This document shows, piece by piece, positions 22,881 to 36,545 of a stretch of DNA of 64,000 nt. The stretch spans positions 13,765,579 through 13,829,578 of the forward strand of contig NC_134935.1 of NCBI RefSeq assembly GCF_051020765.1, read 5' to 3'. The notes below the pieces were generated by a model that worked only from the letters and a program-made list of their open reading frames with translations, ran no database searches and was not told the origin of the DNA. Position 1 is the first letter of the stretch; every line of letters begins with the position of its first letter. Source of the stretch: Lasioglossum baleicum. Taxonomy: Eukaryota; Arthropoda; Insecta; Hymenoptera; Halictidae. Made by a program: the position numbers and the translations under genes.

Positions 22881-25800
22881 GATCAAATTAATTTTATGGT
22901 CATCACAATTAATCAATTGCAACTGTGTTTGAAATTGAAATTTATTATTGGGTAAAATCATCTTCATTTATAAACAATGAAGATTATCTTCGAGACTTGT
23001 AAGATGATATAAATATAGATGATAGAAATGTAGAAAGTAATGGGGAACGATTTTCATTACTTGTGTGTCTGCAAATGAACGACCAATTCATAAGGGTCAA
23101 TAGAAAACCACGAATTACTATCAATATTCAAGGATCGTATTTACCGGTTTTCTTTCACGAGTTTTCTTGACCCAAAGTGCACCTCGACGTTCACGAATGC
23201 TCGGAGGAGGGGGACGAATCGTTTTTCAGTCCTTAAAACGGGTTTCGGCGATCGGGGTTGGCCGAGTTTCTCTAAAATGGCGGCGCGCTGTTCAATTTTC
23301 GCGAACAAGCGACGGAAAAAATACTGGAACATAAAAGTTCCGTCGTCGGCTACGCAGCGATTGGCTTCGAACATTCATGAGATACTCGCCAGCTGCAATC
23401 GAATCGGTCGAACGCATCCACGTTCGCCATCTCCTCGGTTTATCTTGGACGCCCACGCGCAAAGATCGTCCGGGACGTTGTTACGCGTAAATCAAATTTC
23501 GCGGGCTCGCTCCGGATCCCCAGGCGTTCGCAAAAGAAAAAGGGGGAGAGACTGCACCTTGATTCGGTGGAGCACGAAATTGAACTCGAAAGTTTTCGGA
23601 ATTTATCATTCCACGGGCTTCTTTACTCTGCTTGCCTCTGAAGAACCGAGACGACGCCCTTCTGACGGTCACTTTATCTTTCATAGATTCTCGTGGATCC
23701 GGTCCTCCGATTCCTAACATTTTATCTACCGGAAACAGAACAGTGAGCTTTGGAACGATTATGGTGCAACGAAAAGCTTCTTGCATCATGTTCTTTTGTA
23801 TAATAATGTTGGAAGGAGTTGTTGGGTAGACTATAGTAATGCAGTAAACTCTTGATGTGAGAAAAACCCTCGGGCCCGTGCTATTATTTAGATCGTGTAG
23901 TTCGAAATCGAAATTTCACATGCCAACGTCCTACTACATCAGCATCTTTAAATTTTAACCACTATTTTTTCCCATAATTGGATAAAATCCGCAGTTTAGT
24001 AATTAATAACGTATAATTAACAGAGCCATGAATTTTGTCTAGCTTTCTGGCCCTCCACACCGCATCGAGCTTTTCGCCGATTTCACCGCGAGTCAGGATC
24101 GTATCGAGCGATCACTGTGCCAGTTCCTTCTCTATTCCGTGATGTCCGGTGCACTGTTATCGGGGATCAGGCGATAGGGGCGAGATGCCGGGCGTCAATT
24201 AACTGCTCGGCGTCTCCGTATCAAACGAGCGACGCCGGCCTAACAAGGTTTTTCGTTGGCCGTGGTCCCGTCTCGTCGCTCGCCGTCGTCCATGGTAGCC
24301 GGGTCTGATTTAAATAAACCATTACCGGGTGGTATCTTTCATCGGCCGGTCCCCACACCTTCCTCGGCTTCTGACACTCGGTCTCCTCGGCCTTAGCCGG
24401 CGACGCGACGGTATGAGCGAGAATAAGAATAAAGCCGAGGACAGGCTCGGATGAAGGGAGAGTGGAGTAGTCGGTTCAGAAGAAAACGAATCTGAACGCT
24501 AGGGGTCCAGGGAGAATCGGCGGGAAAAGGGGAGGCGAAAAATCGACGAAACAGACGCGAGAAGAGAGAAGCCGGTCCGGGAGGGTTGAAGAAGAAGGAA
24601 CGGGGAGGCCAGCCACAGCGAGGAGCACCTGCGACTGCGAAATCGACTCTCGCTCGACATCCTTGGAAGCTGCTGCTCGCGAACGGGGGCTCTCTCTGCC
24701 AACTGCGACATAAACGCTAACGACTGATCGCCTGGCCCTGATAGAGCCTGTTAGCCAAACGCCATGCTCCTTATAGAAAACGAATATGTTCGCGGTTCGG
24801 CCCTGTTAACGCTGTTGTCCCGCTCTACCAGAAACCCGCTCCTCTCTCTCACTCTCCTTGCTCGCTTGCTGATATCTGTGTTCGTCCCGAACCCGGCTCT
24901 CTACGCCAACCACCTCCTCTCGGTTATAGGTGGTACACACGTCGTGTAACGTCGGATATTCATCGTACGTGGCCTTTGTTCGTCCCAGCATTGTTCAACG
25001 GCCGTGCACCCACACCCTGGAATTTCGCTGGAACCGTACAACGGATCGACGCCACCGATACCGCTTCCCCTGTCAATTTAGGGAACGTTTTATGGGACAC
25101 GCGTGACGCGGCCTTGTCTCCTGTCCGCTAGACCCTGTCCTCGTGATCCCCGGTCTTTCTCGCCGACCAAACCGAGAACGACGTATGGGCTTGCTCTCCG
25201 TGATCCTTGCGCATGGAAAATAGACCGTGACACTGCGCGGGAACGAGATGCCCCTAGCACGATCGCTACGGTGATTCTTAAGAGGTCAGATGCTACCTTT
25301 TTTAGAAAGCCACTGGGTTCCCGCATGGAATGGTACTAAGTTCGCGACAAGGTACGCGGTTATTCGATTTCACTTCGGTGGAAGACGTTTGTCCGAAAAA
25401 TGGCTTATTCGAGGGACCGAATCGTATTGCTCCGAATTTTTCTTAAGAGATTTAGTTTGAATTATACCTTCCTCCTGCTCTGGGTCTGGGTCTGAGTTAG
25501 GTAATTACAGATTTTTCTGTATTGCTAGGTACCATTTCAATGATATAGATACCAAAGGAACCTAGGTGGTTATTGTATAGGAACTTCATTTTTTACATTT
25601 TTCAAGTGGCCTTCTTGAATAAAATAGTACTTGCTTTACAACGAAACTATAAATTTCCTGTATTTTTCTTCATCGACCAAGAAATTCATTGGAGAACTCT
25701 GGTCTTTTTCTTGAACCCACATTAATCATCTAGTTCCAGACTTCTTTTAGATGGTCTTATCTAGCACATATTTCAAGAAAGTTTCGATTTTTCATGTCGT

Positions 25801-28534
25801 ATCAAAAACGAATTATCGTTGTTTCATTAATATGTATAATATATAAAGAAAAGTTCTACATTTTCTAAAGTCGTGTTTTCCTTCATTTTCTTTGTTGATC
25901 CTTTTCAAGTTTCTAAATAGTATGGAAAGATTTTTGGAACAGATTGCCTAGAATCTAGGTTACACTAAGACACATTTCACGAGTAAAGTTTTCATACTTC
26001 GTGACGTTACGTTTCTGAAATGCACAAGTTACATCTCATTCGAACTTATTCTCAACCCTCTGAACCTCTCTGACCCGTAAAGATCGATAAACACATAAGT
26101 TATCCTACACCCTTTAATACTATGTACTACAAACCCATTCGCGCATCGATGCTACAATATTAATCAGTATCATTTCGTTCTCCGGAATACGTAGAATAAT
26201 TCTGTATAACAAGCACCTGCATAGCAATTTATTTATTCATGGAATTTTCGATCCGCGAATGCCAGTCCTTAGAGTGCATCAGCGAGCGGAAACGTATCCT
26301 GCTGGCTCGCACAACAGGAACATTTCGTTATTTTCGTTACCAATTCCCTGAATTTTTTTAGAATTAAGGTAAAACAATCAAACTTTTTTTTAAATGAAAG
26401 CTACAAAATCAGGAAAAACAATGACGATCTTTTTTGATCCTGAATATATGTATGGACGTTGCCTTTTATTTAGAAAGTCTCAGTTTGCCCATTATAGATA
26501 AACTACAGTCTCAATCAATTTTTATTGAAAATTTTAAAGTTGTCTTCCGACACCTTATGTAGAAATAGCGTTCAGTGAAGTATAATGTAGTGTAAAGTAA
26601 ATTAACCCCTTTCCGTAGAATATCGTGTCCGACTCGTGATGAAGAGTCAATAATTTCCTATAACCGAAATAAAATTCCATTTTGGTTTTGTTAATGTATA
26701 GGGTGTATAAAAAATAATGGCCATCCGTTCTAGGGGTGAATCTACACCTCTGGATCGGTGGACATATGTAAGGGAAACTTGCCGCAAAATTGTTTATAAC
26801 AAAGGAAATTGTTGGTAAAGTTGTTTGAGAACATACAGGCATACAATAGATATAAGTTATCTTCTTTTATAGGAAATTACGATCTAAAAAAAGATTTTGA
26901 TCACTGAAACGGTAAAATAAATCATAGGGTAAGGGGTTAAGTTCATCAGACGGTATAAAATTTACTTTTAATATTATTTTTCCACATCTTTTCGTTGTCT
27001 AAGAAAACGCGTTTCGTTCTGGTCTACCGCGCGACGACGTCTCGCGATATGAACAAGTGATGAAGGCAGCCGGTAGTCCAGGTCGAGAGGAACGCGTCGC
27101 TGAACAAACTTTGGGCGTAACCCGGCCGCGTATAAATCCCGCGTGCGTGAAACCCGACGAGATCGGGTGCGTGTACATAGTTCCATCGCGTATATTATAA
27201 CCGGGCTGGATACGCGGCGGGCGTGTTGTTGTTGCGTGCCACGTGATTTAGTGACGGCCCCGGGGTCTGATGGATCATCCATTGAATGGTAATCGTCGTA
27301 GCCCCGAGGCCCGGCTCGGAGAAAGACTCGTCCTGTTCGTTCCTGCGTTTGTTTGGGCTGTCCGCGCGATCCTCGATGACGTCGCCGTCGAATTTGCACG
27401 CGGACAGGGTCGGATCCGCTTTCGCGAACTTTTTGGGCCCTTCTGCGCGATCCATTGTGCTCGGATCTCGGAACAAAAATAAAGCTTGAAGCTGATCTTC
27501 TGCTGAAAATTTATTACAAAGTATACATACACCCTTTAAAAATGTATAACTTTCTAAAAAGTGAATTTTAATTTTTTCAAGAATTTATAAGAATTACTTT
27601 ACGAATTATAAGAATTGTAATTGACAGGAATTTTGGAAAAACTAGTAAATATTACTTTTATAACTTCTTTATCCGAGACTAATGAAAATTTAGGGAGTAA
27701 GTTTTGTAGATTTCTGACAATTACATACAATCTATAGATGATTATATGTAAAATGGCCCAACTTCGTGAATATCGCATAGGAATCAAGCCTATTCTTTAG
27801 TTAAACAAACGAACCAAAAGATAAGTTTCAATATAGCTCGGAGGCTCCTGAAGGATGTAAGAGTTAACGGTTCCTCAGTTATCGTCGGCCATAATTTATA
27901 CGACTGTTGCGGATCGGTATTGGATTTCGTCGGTGTTCGATAGCCGAGCATCAGGCGGCGAGGTATTAATTACAATCGAAGGGGCGAGCGGGGGCCCCTC
28001 GCGGGTTTCGACGGCAGCCGATTCCCGGTGAAAATTTCGGGTTTACCGTGACGATCCTCCACGCCTCCAAAATTTCGAATTCGGGATTCCGCCCCTTCCA
28101 AACGAGCGCGCGCGTTCGCTCGCATTGACTTACGGCCAGCTGCGTCACTCGGGGCGATCTATTCCCCTAATTACAAGCTGCGCGTCCCTGAACGCCGGCT
28201 AATATTTATAGAGATACCGCGAGAGGCAAGCGTGATTTCGTGGAAACCGCTCCGGGCCACGAGAGGACCAGCCCCGGGAATAAATAAGAAACGAATTCGA
28301 TCGGCAGATTATCGCGCACGGTACCGTTGCCGGCCCGAATTCCGGTTTGCACGGAACCTGCTGATAGCCAGTCTCTGCTGCGATCATTCTCTGCCCGCTC
28401 AATCATACTGTTTTTCGACGAACACTCCCGTTTTAGCCAGGTGCGGCTCCCACGGGATTTTCTTAGCCGTCGATGCCCTGTAATTACACCCGTGTTCAAC
28501 TGTCTAGGAACAATGTGATTTTAAAAACTTTTTT
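22881..28534. other. Unassigned DNA, no recognisable gene
   Basis: GC-rich islands at 23160-23640, 24040-24480, 24720-25340 and 27000-27460 are separated by AT-rich DNA, notably 25440-26960 and 27480-27830. Open frames in the islands (up to 146 codons at 23277-23717 and 141 at 26974-27399 on the minus strand) are overlapped by frames on the opposite strand and show no domain. A stretch at 26697-26790 begins TATAGGGTGTATAAAAAAT and looks like a possible transposon end, but I could not find its partner. Confidence 0.45.
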
Positions 28535-28860
28535 CCGAAAAAATTAATCGACTATTATATATCAAATAACTAGGTTACGTACAAGTACATATATTGTACT
28601 GCTTGTGGTCATTTTTTTATTGCAAAAACTTAAAAATTGCGGCCCCCACCCGGCCGACCAGCGCAAGGAGGCCTACCCAGACCTGTTTCTACATTCTACG
28701 TCATCGACTTTCGGAACACTGGTTGCCCAGGCCCTGCAATAAGCATTTTTCGAAGGAAATTAATGCACTGTTTTATGAAACGACTAATTCATGTAAAAGT
28801 ACATATATTGTACTGTATATAGTAATTTTTTTACTGTAAAATGTTAAAAATTGCCTGAGC
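28535..28860 (+). repeat. Two-copy tandem duplication, spacing ~217 bp
   Basis: Bases 28540-28640 and 28757-28855 share a block starting AAATTAAT, passing through AAGTACATATATTGTACT and ending TTAAAAATTGC. Between the copies lies unrelated GC-rich sequence (28640-28740, including GCGGCCCCCACCCGGCC). The shared 18-mer is itself nearly palindromic. The duplication is diverged but clear. Confidence 0.65.
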
Positions 28861-30384
28861 ACCAGTCAGAACAAAATTGTGTCGAAACAGTTGTGCCAAA
28901 ACGGCAGAGATAATAAGATTGTTTAAATTGAACAACATTTAAGAGAGTTTGAAAGTGAACAAAGTTGGGTTAACTGTGATAAGTTGTATTAACGGTCTCT
29001 GGAGCCGACGTAATTTTCGAAAAGGGAAATGAAAGTTATTCCACAGTTCAACTTAAATATTATTCACTTCTCGGCCATTACACCCTTATTCACCGACTCC
29101 CCGCCCTTAATTACCGGAAGCAGTACAAGTTACACAGTAGTTCCGAAGAAGTTAGTCGTTGCCTCAGTCTCTTTACACCGGTGTGCAACTATTAAACGCA
29201 TTTTGCGACTCTTTGACTTGTTAACTGGGCAACTTTCCAGCCCTCGAGGATCGTGCGAGCACAATCGCGGCCCGGATAAAAACGATTTGATACAGTGCCA
29301 CCGCTGAACAACGTGAATAAAATTCAACTTACACCGAAACGACTCTCCGTGCAAGAACGTTTCTCTGGCGTGCACTGGGAAACCGTAAAATCGATTAATT
29401 CAAGGTACAAAGCAAAACGCTTGTCAATCGTCATTAACTTCTTTTAGATATTCAAGAACAGTATGAACATTTCTGAATCGATCTAATTAACCAGTTTTTG
29501 GACAGTTAAAATTACGACTTTGTTAATTTAGTAAAATCTAAAGTAACTTTGAAACGTGGAGCGTAAGTTTCGTGGGTTGAACGTTACTCTAGCATGCAAT
29601 TTAAAAATCCTCTCTCGTCGTTATAGTATTATTAAAGTCTCATATTATTCATCATATAGTCTCACTTTTTTACTGGTAAGTAAAAAAAATATTTGTACGC
29701 AGGGAACATTTGAATATTTTTCTTTTCCTTCATCTTTAAAAACTGACCGCTCGATACTAAATAAGAATTAACAGTTATTTCCCTGTGAGGATGAAAAAGA
29801 GTGGTCACAAACACAGTTGAACCGTCAATCTAACCATCTGACACTATCCAAAGTACCCAGCTGGACGCTTCGAACCACAAAGGGTCGGTTTGCAGTCGCC
29901 TACTCGAAGAAACTCGAGCCGCGAAGCAGAAAAATCAAATAACATTGACAAGGCAGCTGCAGCGATGTCCCTTCAACATTGTCGAGCATACATCAATCTT
30001 CCTATGGAACGATAAAGGTTGCAATTAAGCTGTGCACGCTCGTTTTAGAGCGAGCTCGCGTTCTGAGAATGCGGTCACCGATGACGTGAACGTCACCGAG
30101 CAATCAGTGTCGCGAATCCTCCAGAGGAGACGCGAGAGGATCGAGAGGATCGCGGCCTGTCGAATGATCTGCTCGCTTGATCCGGCAATCGGAACGAATA
30201 CCGATGCGTGCGGGACAATGGAGCAGATTCGATGTCGTACCCATTTATTACAATAATTCCTGAGGATGTGCGACGTGTTTGCAAGTGAAAGAACGGAATG
30301 TGTGATAATTAAATTGCAGATTTTATACATACGGATTTAAAGAATAGAAGAAATACGTTATTTAAAATTTTTACAAATTTTGGA
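28861..30384. other. Unassigned DNA, no recognisable gene
   Basis: Mixed AT-rich sequence with a slightly GC-richer patch at 30040-30240. A donor-like GGTAAGTA occurs at about 29677 inside a 71-codon frame, with no further exon evidence. Nothing else can be assigned. Confidence 0.45.
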
Positions 30385-30535
30385 AACCTCGCTGCGATCA
30401 ACTATAGTCTCAATTACAGGTCTCCCAATTTTTATAGATTTGGGAGGTCTCACTAAAATCAACCGTAGTCTCAATTTTCAGAATATGGCAATTTTCATAA
30501 ATTGTAGTGACCTTTCTTTTAATTCGTGGTAGTTT
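30385..30535 (+). repeat. Short degenerate tandem repeat (~65 bp units)
   Basis: Units containing 'CCTCGCTGCGATCAACTATAG' and 'TCTCACTAAAATCAACCGTAG', each followed by TCTCAATT, begin near 30388 and 30453. A weaker third unit begins near 30510. A local inverted pair (CTCCCAATTTTTATAGATTTGGGAG) lies between the first two. Confidence 0.5.
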
Positions 30536-33507
30536 CAGTGTCACAGGATTCCACGGACCATTTTGATGTAATATGGATACAGTATAATTTAGGATGGAAC
30601 AAGTTCACACAACGGTTAGGTTGTTGCCTTGCATTTCAGTGTGTGTCTTCGCATGGATTGAATTGGTGGGACAAGGTGGCGACGTGGAAGGCAAACGAAG
30701 GCTGGCCGGGGCCAGCCGGTTAGAGAAATGCGATTCAATATAAAATTGCAGGGCTCTCAAAATTCATGACGATTTATACGCATTGTATGCCAGACGGGGT
30801 GGGCGTGCGTGTTGCGCTCGCGGCTTTTCGCTCCACGCACCGTCGTATATTAATTGCGTATGGGTCCCAATCGGCTCTCTGTCTTCGCTGCGCCGATGTC
30901 AAGCGAACGCCCTCTTCAATTTCTCGTTTGGTTCCTAATAAAACAAACATACGAGCATTGCACACTGCCATTCGTGTATTCATTTCCCATACACGAAATA
31001 TGAAGTCATAGTCGACATACGTAGCCTAAATACATTATACACATCGTCTAAGATTATTAAAAAAATTGTCGGCCCCACAGAAAGTCGTTGAAACTTATTA
31101 CAAAATTGTGGTTATTATAAAATAACGTTGTGTCTCAAGTCAACCTCTCCCAGATGCCTAGTTAAAATCTGTCCTCATCCCCACATTACCCAAGTCCGCC
31201 GCGTTTTCCTTTTAGGTTTCATCTTCCCTGTTGCTCCAAAGATATCATCGACGTCCTAAAACGCCAAAGAGACGATTCTATATTCGGACTTCCACGTTGC
31301 TCAGGGCCCACGTCGGTTTCTCGCCGATCAACGACCGCAAGACACACTTTGTCTCAATTCCCCGGGCCGATTTTTGCGATATTTACAGCAGGCTGGTTCT
31401 CGAAACGGGACGCGAACCGACACACTGGGCCTCGACCGTCTCGATGATCGGGATTCCCCCCACCCCTGTCCCGTGAAGGCATCAATTAAAAAGTCGTGTC
31501 GCATTATGCGGACCCCGATCAACCGAGACCGAGGGAAGAAGGCCTGGAATGCGATTACACGATCTTTAATTGAACCGCGAGCGTCCTGCTCGGACATCCG
31601 TGTAAAACAGAGAGACGTCTGTTACGTGTCGTCGTACGATCGTAACCGGCTGACCCAGGTGACGTACTTACGTACCTGTTATGTACCGCAACGGACCAGT
31701 CCGGGATCGATTCTACCGCGACCACGATGATTAGCCGCGCCCATGACGCGATTTCAACGAAATTACTCTCCGGTAACTGTGCTCCCGTGAAATTGCGAGA
31801 TTGAGATACTGGATGATGATCATCCGGTGTTACAGATTTCATTGTTGGCTGTTGCTGTTGTGGATTGCACTGTTTTTGCGTTGGATTTGGTAAAGATATT
31901 AACACATCGAGTGCATATTCAGCTTCAAATAGCATATAAAGACAAGATAATTTATTTAGAACATTTTGTAGATCCTAAAAAAAATGTTGACAATTAAATA
32001 AAGCACCAGTGTCAGTAAAAGTAACACGCTAACAATAAGTATATTTCAAAGAGAACCGCTACTTGACCATTCATTTGACACTCTTCTTCTCGAGAGACAC
32101 TACCAGCAAACTGGTTACAGAACTAGACACAACGAGTGATTCTACAAGGAAAACTGTGTCGAAATTACTGTAGAACACAATTTTTCCCACGGTTCTTTGT
32201 TCCCGAGATAATTGCGTTTGAAAGCACAACGCGCACGGATTAGGATTTACCGTGATTACGCGGTTACCGCAAAAACAAAGCGTCAAACGAAAAAATGGTA
32301 TTCCATGTTTTTGGCGGATTTTTTCCCATGTAGATGTTCCTGCAATTTGCTAACGCAATGGAGATGTAGAGCATCAGGAATAGTATAAAATTTATGTAGA
32401 TGTGTGTGTGTGCTTTTTCGATATCTTTTGTAGTTTACGAGCTACGAACGCATAAATAGAAGGGCAATTTGATAAACGGGGTGGTTTCTCTCTTGGGGCA
32501 CAAAGTAGCAGCGAATGCAGCAGAATTTGCAGGTTGACTCGATGAACAATTGCATTTATTAGTGTTCCGAACTATTCGGGGGGAGAAAGAAAGTTCAATC
32601 AAATTTTCATATTATTTTGAATCTGGAAAAATCTTTGTCAATTTCTACATACTTGCCTGTAAAAAAATTTAATTGTACAGCGCACATTGATCACTAAATA
32701 TTGTTCGCAGAAATGTACGAATATTATTAACACATCACAATTTAACTTGTGATGTGTACTTTATAAAAAAACATACATATAATATCGTTTTATGAGAGAA
32801 TTGTCGCAATTTTACAGCGAATTTTCAGTAGATGGCCAAAGGTGACAACAACTGAACTTTTGGGATCGCGGAGGATCGATCGCACGGCGGGCGATCTATG
32901 CGGTCCATCAGGCGGGCAGCTGGGTCCCGGAAGCGTATTTTCATCAGACAGGAATCAGGTCGTGTCCGAAATATTGCGGGTGCCGCGCCCCCTTCGAGAG
33001 TTTCGAAGGAATTCGGTTGGTGCTCAGTTCTTTCATCTTTGGTGCCGCGCGCGCTCGCTCACTCGCCCCTAAGAACTTGTAAATTGAAGGGTGCGCCGCG
33101 CGGCCCGAAAGTTCCTTTATTTATCGCTCGGAATCCTCGCCGTCGAACCGGCGGAACTGCGGCAAGTTCGACCTCCCGTCGGAAAAACACGCGGAATTTA
33201 CGTGGCTCCGTTGAAAAGTCTGGGTTAACGATTTCGCCGACGGCCGCGGAAGACGTCCTGCTTATTTCTCGAAATAAGTGACGCGAAATGCGGCCACGAT
33301 CGCTTCCTGCGGGCCACAGACGATCCTCGAAGTCCCCGTTCTAACCAGAAAACACCCTAAATTCTAGTTCATTATATGTACTACTAATTCTTGCTTTTAT
33401 CTATTCATTTCTTCACTTAGTTGGCTGCTTTTTTATTTTACTAAATTGTTGTACAAATTAGTTCGTCTTGAAAAAAAATTGAAAAGTTTTATACAAGATT
33501 CCAGTTA
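30536..33507. other. Unassigned DNA, no recognisable gene
   Basis: Bases 31210-31740 and 32840-33330 are GC-rich islands with overlapping open frames on both strands and no recognisable domain. A (TG)6 run lies near 32400. A compact hairpin lies at 32730-32757, with an 11 bp perfect stem (ACACATCACAA with its complement) around the 6-base loop TTTAAC. It has no downstream U-tract context that would make it interpretable. Confidence 0.45.
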
Positions 33508-33509
33508 TA

Positions 33510-33589
33510 TTAGGTTGGGGAAAAAGAAATCCATTATTTTTACATTATGTCAAGCGGAGAAATGATGGATTTCTTTTTCACCAACCTAA
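33510..33589. mobile_element. 80 bp mariner-type MITE (Made1-like palindrome)
   Basis: The element is 80 bp and almost entirely palindromic. It begins TTAGGTTGG and ends CCAACCTAA, with the inverted arms continuing through GAAAAAGAAATCCAT on both sides (about 32 bp with three or four mismatches). TA dinucleotides flank it at 33508-33509 and 33590-33591, as expected for a mariner target duplication. Its length, TTAGGTTGG termini and lack of internal sequence closely parallel Made1, the 80 bp MITE of the cecropia/Hsmar1 mariner group. It has no coding capacity and would have moved using a mariner transposase supplied elsewhere. Confidence 0.92.
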
Positions 33590-36309
33590 TATAATTGTAA
33601 GATCATTTATTCTGTAGAAAATCAATAAAGATCTCCTAACAAATAATCTCGTCGAAAAACAATTGCTTTGTCAAACGCAAATAAATATCTTTAAAATAAT
33701 CTTGTTAAACAATCATGAAACACATATTTTCAAAAAAAAAAATCTCGGTTGAAAAGAAATAAAAATATTCGGAATTTACCGTCGCAATTTGAGTCTGTCT
33801 TGTAGATCCTCGTGTCTGTTAATTGCAGAATCAAGTCAAAGATAAAATATGGCGCGGTAAAAGAAAAACACGGCCAAGCTTTTAGACGAAGTTGGGGTGA
33901 AAACGCGCGGTGGTTGCGGGGCCAGAAGGGTTGAATTTGTGCGAACGGCCGACGGCAAAGGTCGAAGCATTATTTAATACGATAAAAGGCTCGTCCGTGC
34001 TCTTTTTTTGCGCTTCGACGGAAGCTCCGGGTAATCGCATAAATACTATCCCCGCGCACCGAAATCTGATGATAAATCAGCACGATCCTGGCAACCCTCT
34101 GGAATGGACCGCGGTTTCAACCTACAGGTGGCTATATCTATGGCTTTATGTACTACAAAGGTTCGTGTACAGACAGGCCGCACACCCACGCGCCGGCCGC
34201 CATATCTTTAAAATATAAGCAACTATACATACGAAAGTTTATTGAGGTGAAAAACTGAATATACGAGGGTCGGGAGGCATTCTCCGCTGTATTAAGGTAT
34301 CACGAAAAAAAGAACACGTGTGATATATGAGGGTGCGAAGAACGCGGCAAAAGGTCGTTTATACTTCTCTAGTTAAACTCGCTTTTTTACCGTGTCCGGA
34401 TAAGGATATAAGAATAGTTAGTTAAATATTAAACGCTAATTTAGCGGGTCGACCGCTCCCGTCAACGACGCACGCGCAATTATTTGTTTGAATTTAAACG
34501 ATTAACTTTCATACTGACATATGGGTGTACATGAACGTGCGAGGGATTCGCGAGGGAGGGTTGATAGGGTAATCTGTCTTTCTTTTTCGGCGAGCGAAAA
34601 TATTCATTGGAGGAGTAAGTTTCTGTTTAATTCTTATGAAAATTTATATAAATATCTGCGGTTTGAAAATGAATATGATAATCCTGAACCATTAAGGGAA
34701 CCTGCAAATTGTACATTGAAAATTTAATAATTCAAACAAATATGATATTAAAGACAATTAAAAATTCATCTCTCTCTCGAAATGGTAAATGGAAACGTAG
34801 TGAAATAGTAATATTTCATTTAAATCCGCAAATAGTTACACATTAAATAATTATTAGCATAAATTTGAGTGTTGTTCCGCGTAAGAAATAATCAAAAGAC
34901 TTTCTTTGGTTTATACTAATTTTATAGATTCGCATACAATTACGGAAGAGTAGAGGATTGAAACCAGACACACGGTGCACACGTACGAACCCACACACAA
35001 ACCGTATAATGCGGCAGATCCAGCCGTGCGAAGAAGAGACTCCATCTATCATCCTGATCTCATCCAGTGGCTTAAGCGACCCCGATACGTCATTTTCCAA
35101 ATCTCAGAGATAGGTTGCCTCGAGATTCATAGATCGACGTAGCCAAGGGTTGAGCCCAGGCATGGGCGGTGATAGTTTCGTAGAAAACAAAGATGAAAGT
35201 GTATTCGTCAGGGAACTAAATTGGTATCAAGTCTCATCACCATGAGATTGCAGAGTTTCTATAATCTCCGAAAGATGTAAATTCACTCGATAGTGCTGGA
35301 AAGGCTCTTGTAATCCTTAAGTTGATCAAAAGGATCCTGAGGGCTCTTAGAGTTCAATAAAGACAAGAATTTTTAAAACCCTCTTAGATATTCTAGAACT
35401 TCCGAGAAAGATTCTACAAGGCTTCTAGAACCTTTCAATAATCCTTAAAGGTTCCACGAGGAGTTTCAAAACCTTCCTATGGTGTATGTGGACCACTAAG
35501 TCCTAGAAGAATTTCTAGGACACCTCAGAGGTCCCAAAATATTTCACAAGAATTCTCAATAACAATATTAGCTGTACAATCTCCGTTGGGACCTGATCAA
35601 TAATACATAAAAATGTGTAAACACCCACATTTTCTTTGTTTTATTTCTTAGTGATGCGGGCCGAGGACAAACACAAGATTCGAACAGTGTTCTCCATGTA
35701 TTCTCGCCGAGGGGTCAGTAATTACATGGTGGACAGGTTAGAGGGAAAGAGTTATGGCGTTCGAACGAGCATAAGAGGCCTTATGGGAGTGGGTAGTAAC
35801 TTGACCGAGGTATTAAGAGGATCTCCCGCGGCGAATGTGCATACATTACGAGTACCGGCGTTTATCCTCCTCCTTTTCTGACGACACAGACGTTCGAGGG
35901 AAACGGTGCCGGCTCGATTAGCCGTGCCGGCGATGATCTACGACACTCTCGTCTTCGACAGCGAGGGTACACGCGGGCAGATTTGACCCGGAGCCAACCG
36001 GAGTCAGCGGATTTTCTGCCTTTTCTGTAAAAGTAATAACGTACCCGCGATAATACCAATCCCGGCGAATCAATCAGTGCCTGGACAATCGGCTCGACTC
36101 ATTCAATTACATTTCTACGATTTAAGGAATCCGAAAATCCTGCTCTTGCAGCTTCTCTCAATCTTCCATCTCAGAAGTATAGTCACGAAATAGCAAAATA
36201 AACGACATTGGCAACTTTGCAAGCACTTTTAATATTTTCTGAAAGTGTGTCTGATCTTCTCAATTTATAAAACTGTAAATTAAATAAAGAAAACTAGGAA
36301 GAATTTTTC
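33590..36309. other. Unassigned DNA, with a cryptically repetitive stretch
   Basis: Bases 33590-33780 and 34600-34900 are AT-rich. Bases 35270-35560 are cryptically simple: short words such as TCTAGAA, AGGTTCC, CCTTTCAA and CTCTTAGA recur in both orientations without a fixed period. Bases 35870-36070 are GC-rich. Open frames do not exceed about 102 codons and show no domain. Confidence 0.45.
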
Positions 36310-36545
36310 TCATTTTTCTGACTGTTGACACAAGTTCAAAATGTTGTATGTTTAACATTTAATTAAGTAGAGCACTGCGTCATTTTCTCTGAAGCAATTC
36401 AGAAGACTGGTGGTAGGTGTCAAAGTCTATGAAATGGAGACTTGTTCTAATTTGTCTGTCAATTAACAGGCGTTTAAAATGTTTTATACGTACCATTTAA
36501 TTAGCTACAACACTACAAATTGTCTGTTGTAAATCACTGCGTCGT
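36310..36545 (+). repeat. Diverged tandem duplication, period 138 bp
   Basis: Two copies share a block that reads TTTAAAATGTT...CATTTAATTA....ACACT. The AAAATG anchor is at 36338 and 36476. Both copies are preceded by a TGTCTG or TTTCTGACTG element. The copies have diverged substantially and encode nothing. Confidence 0.55.

Noticed and set aside
26697..26830. Possible transposon end TATAGGGTGTATAAAAAAT
   Set aside because: No inverted partner or target duplication was found in the following sequence.
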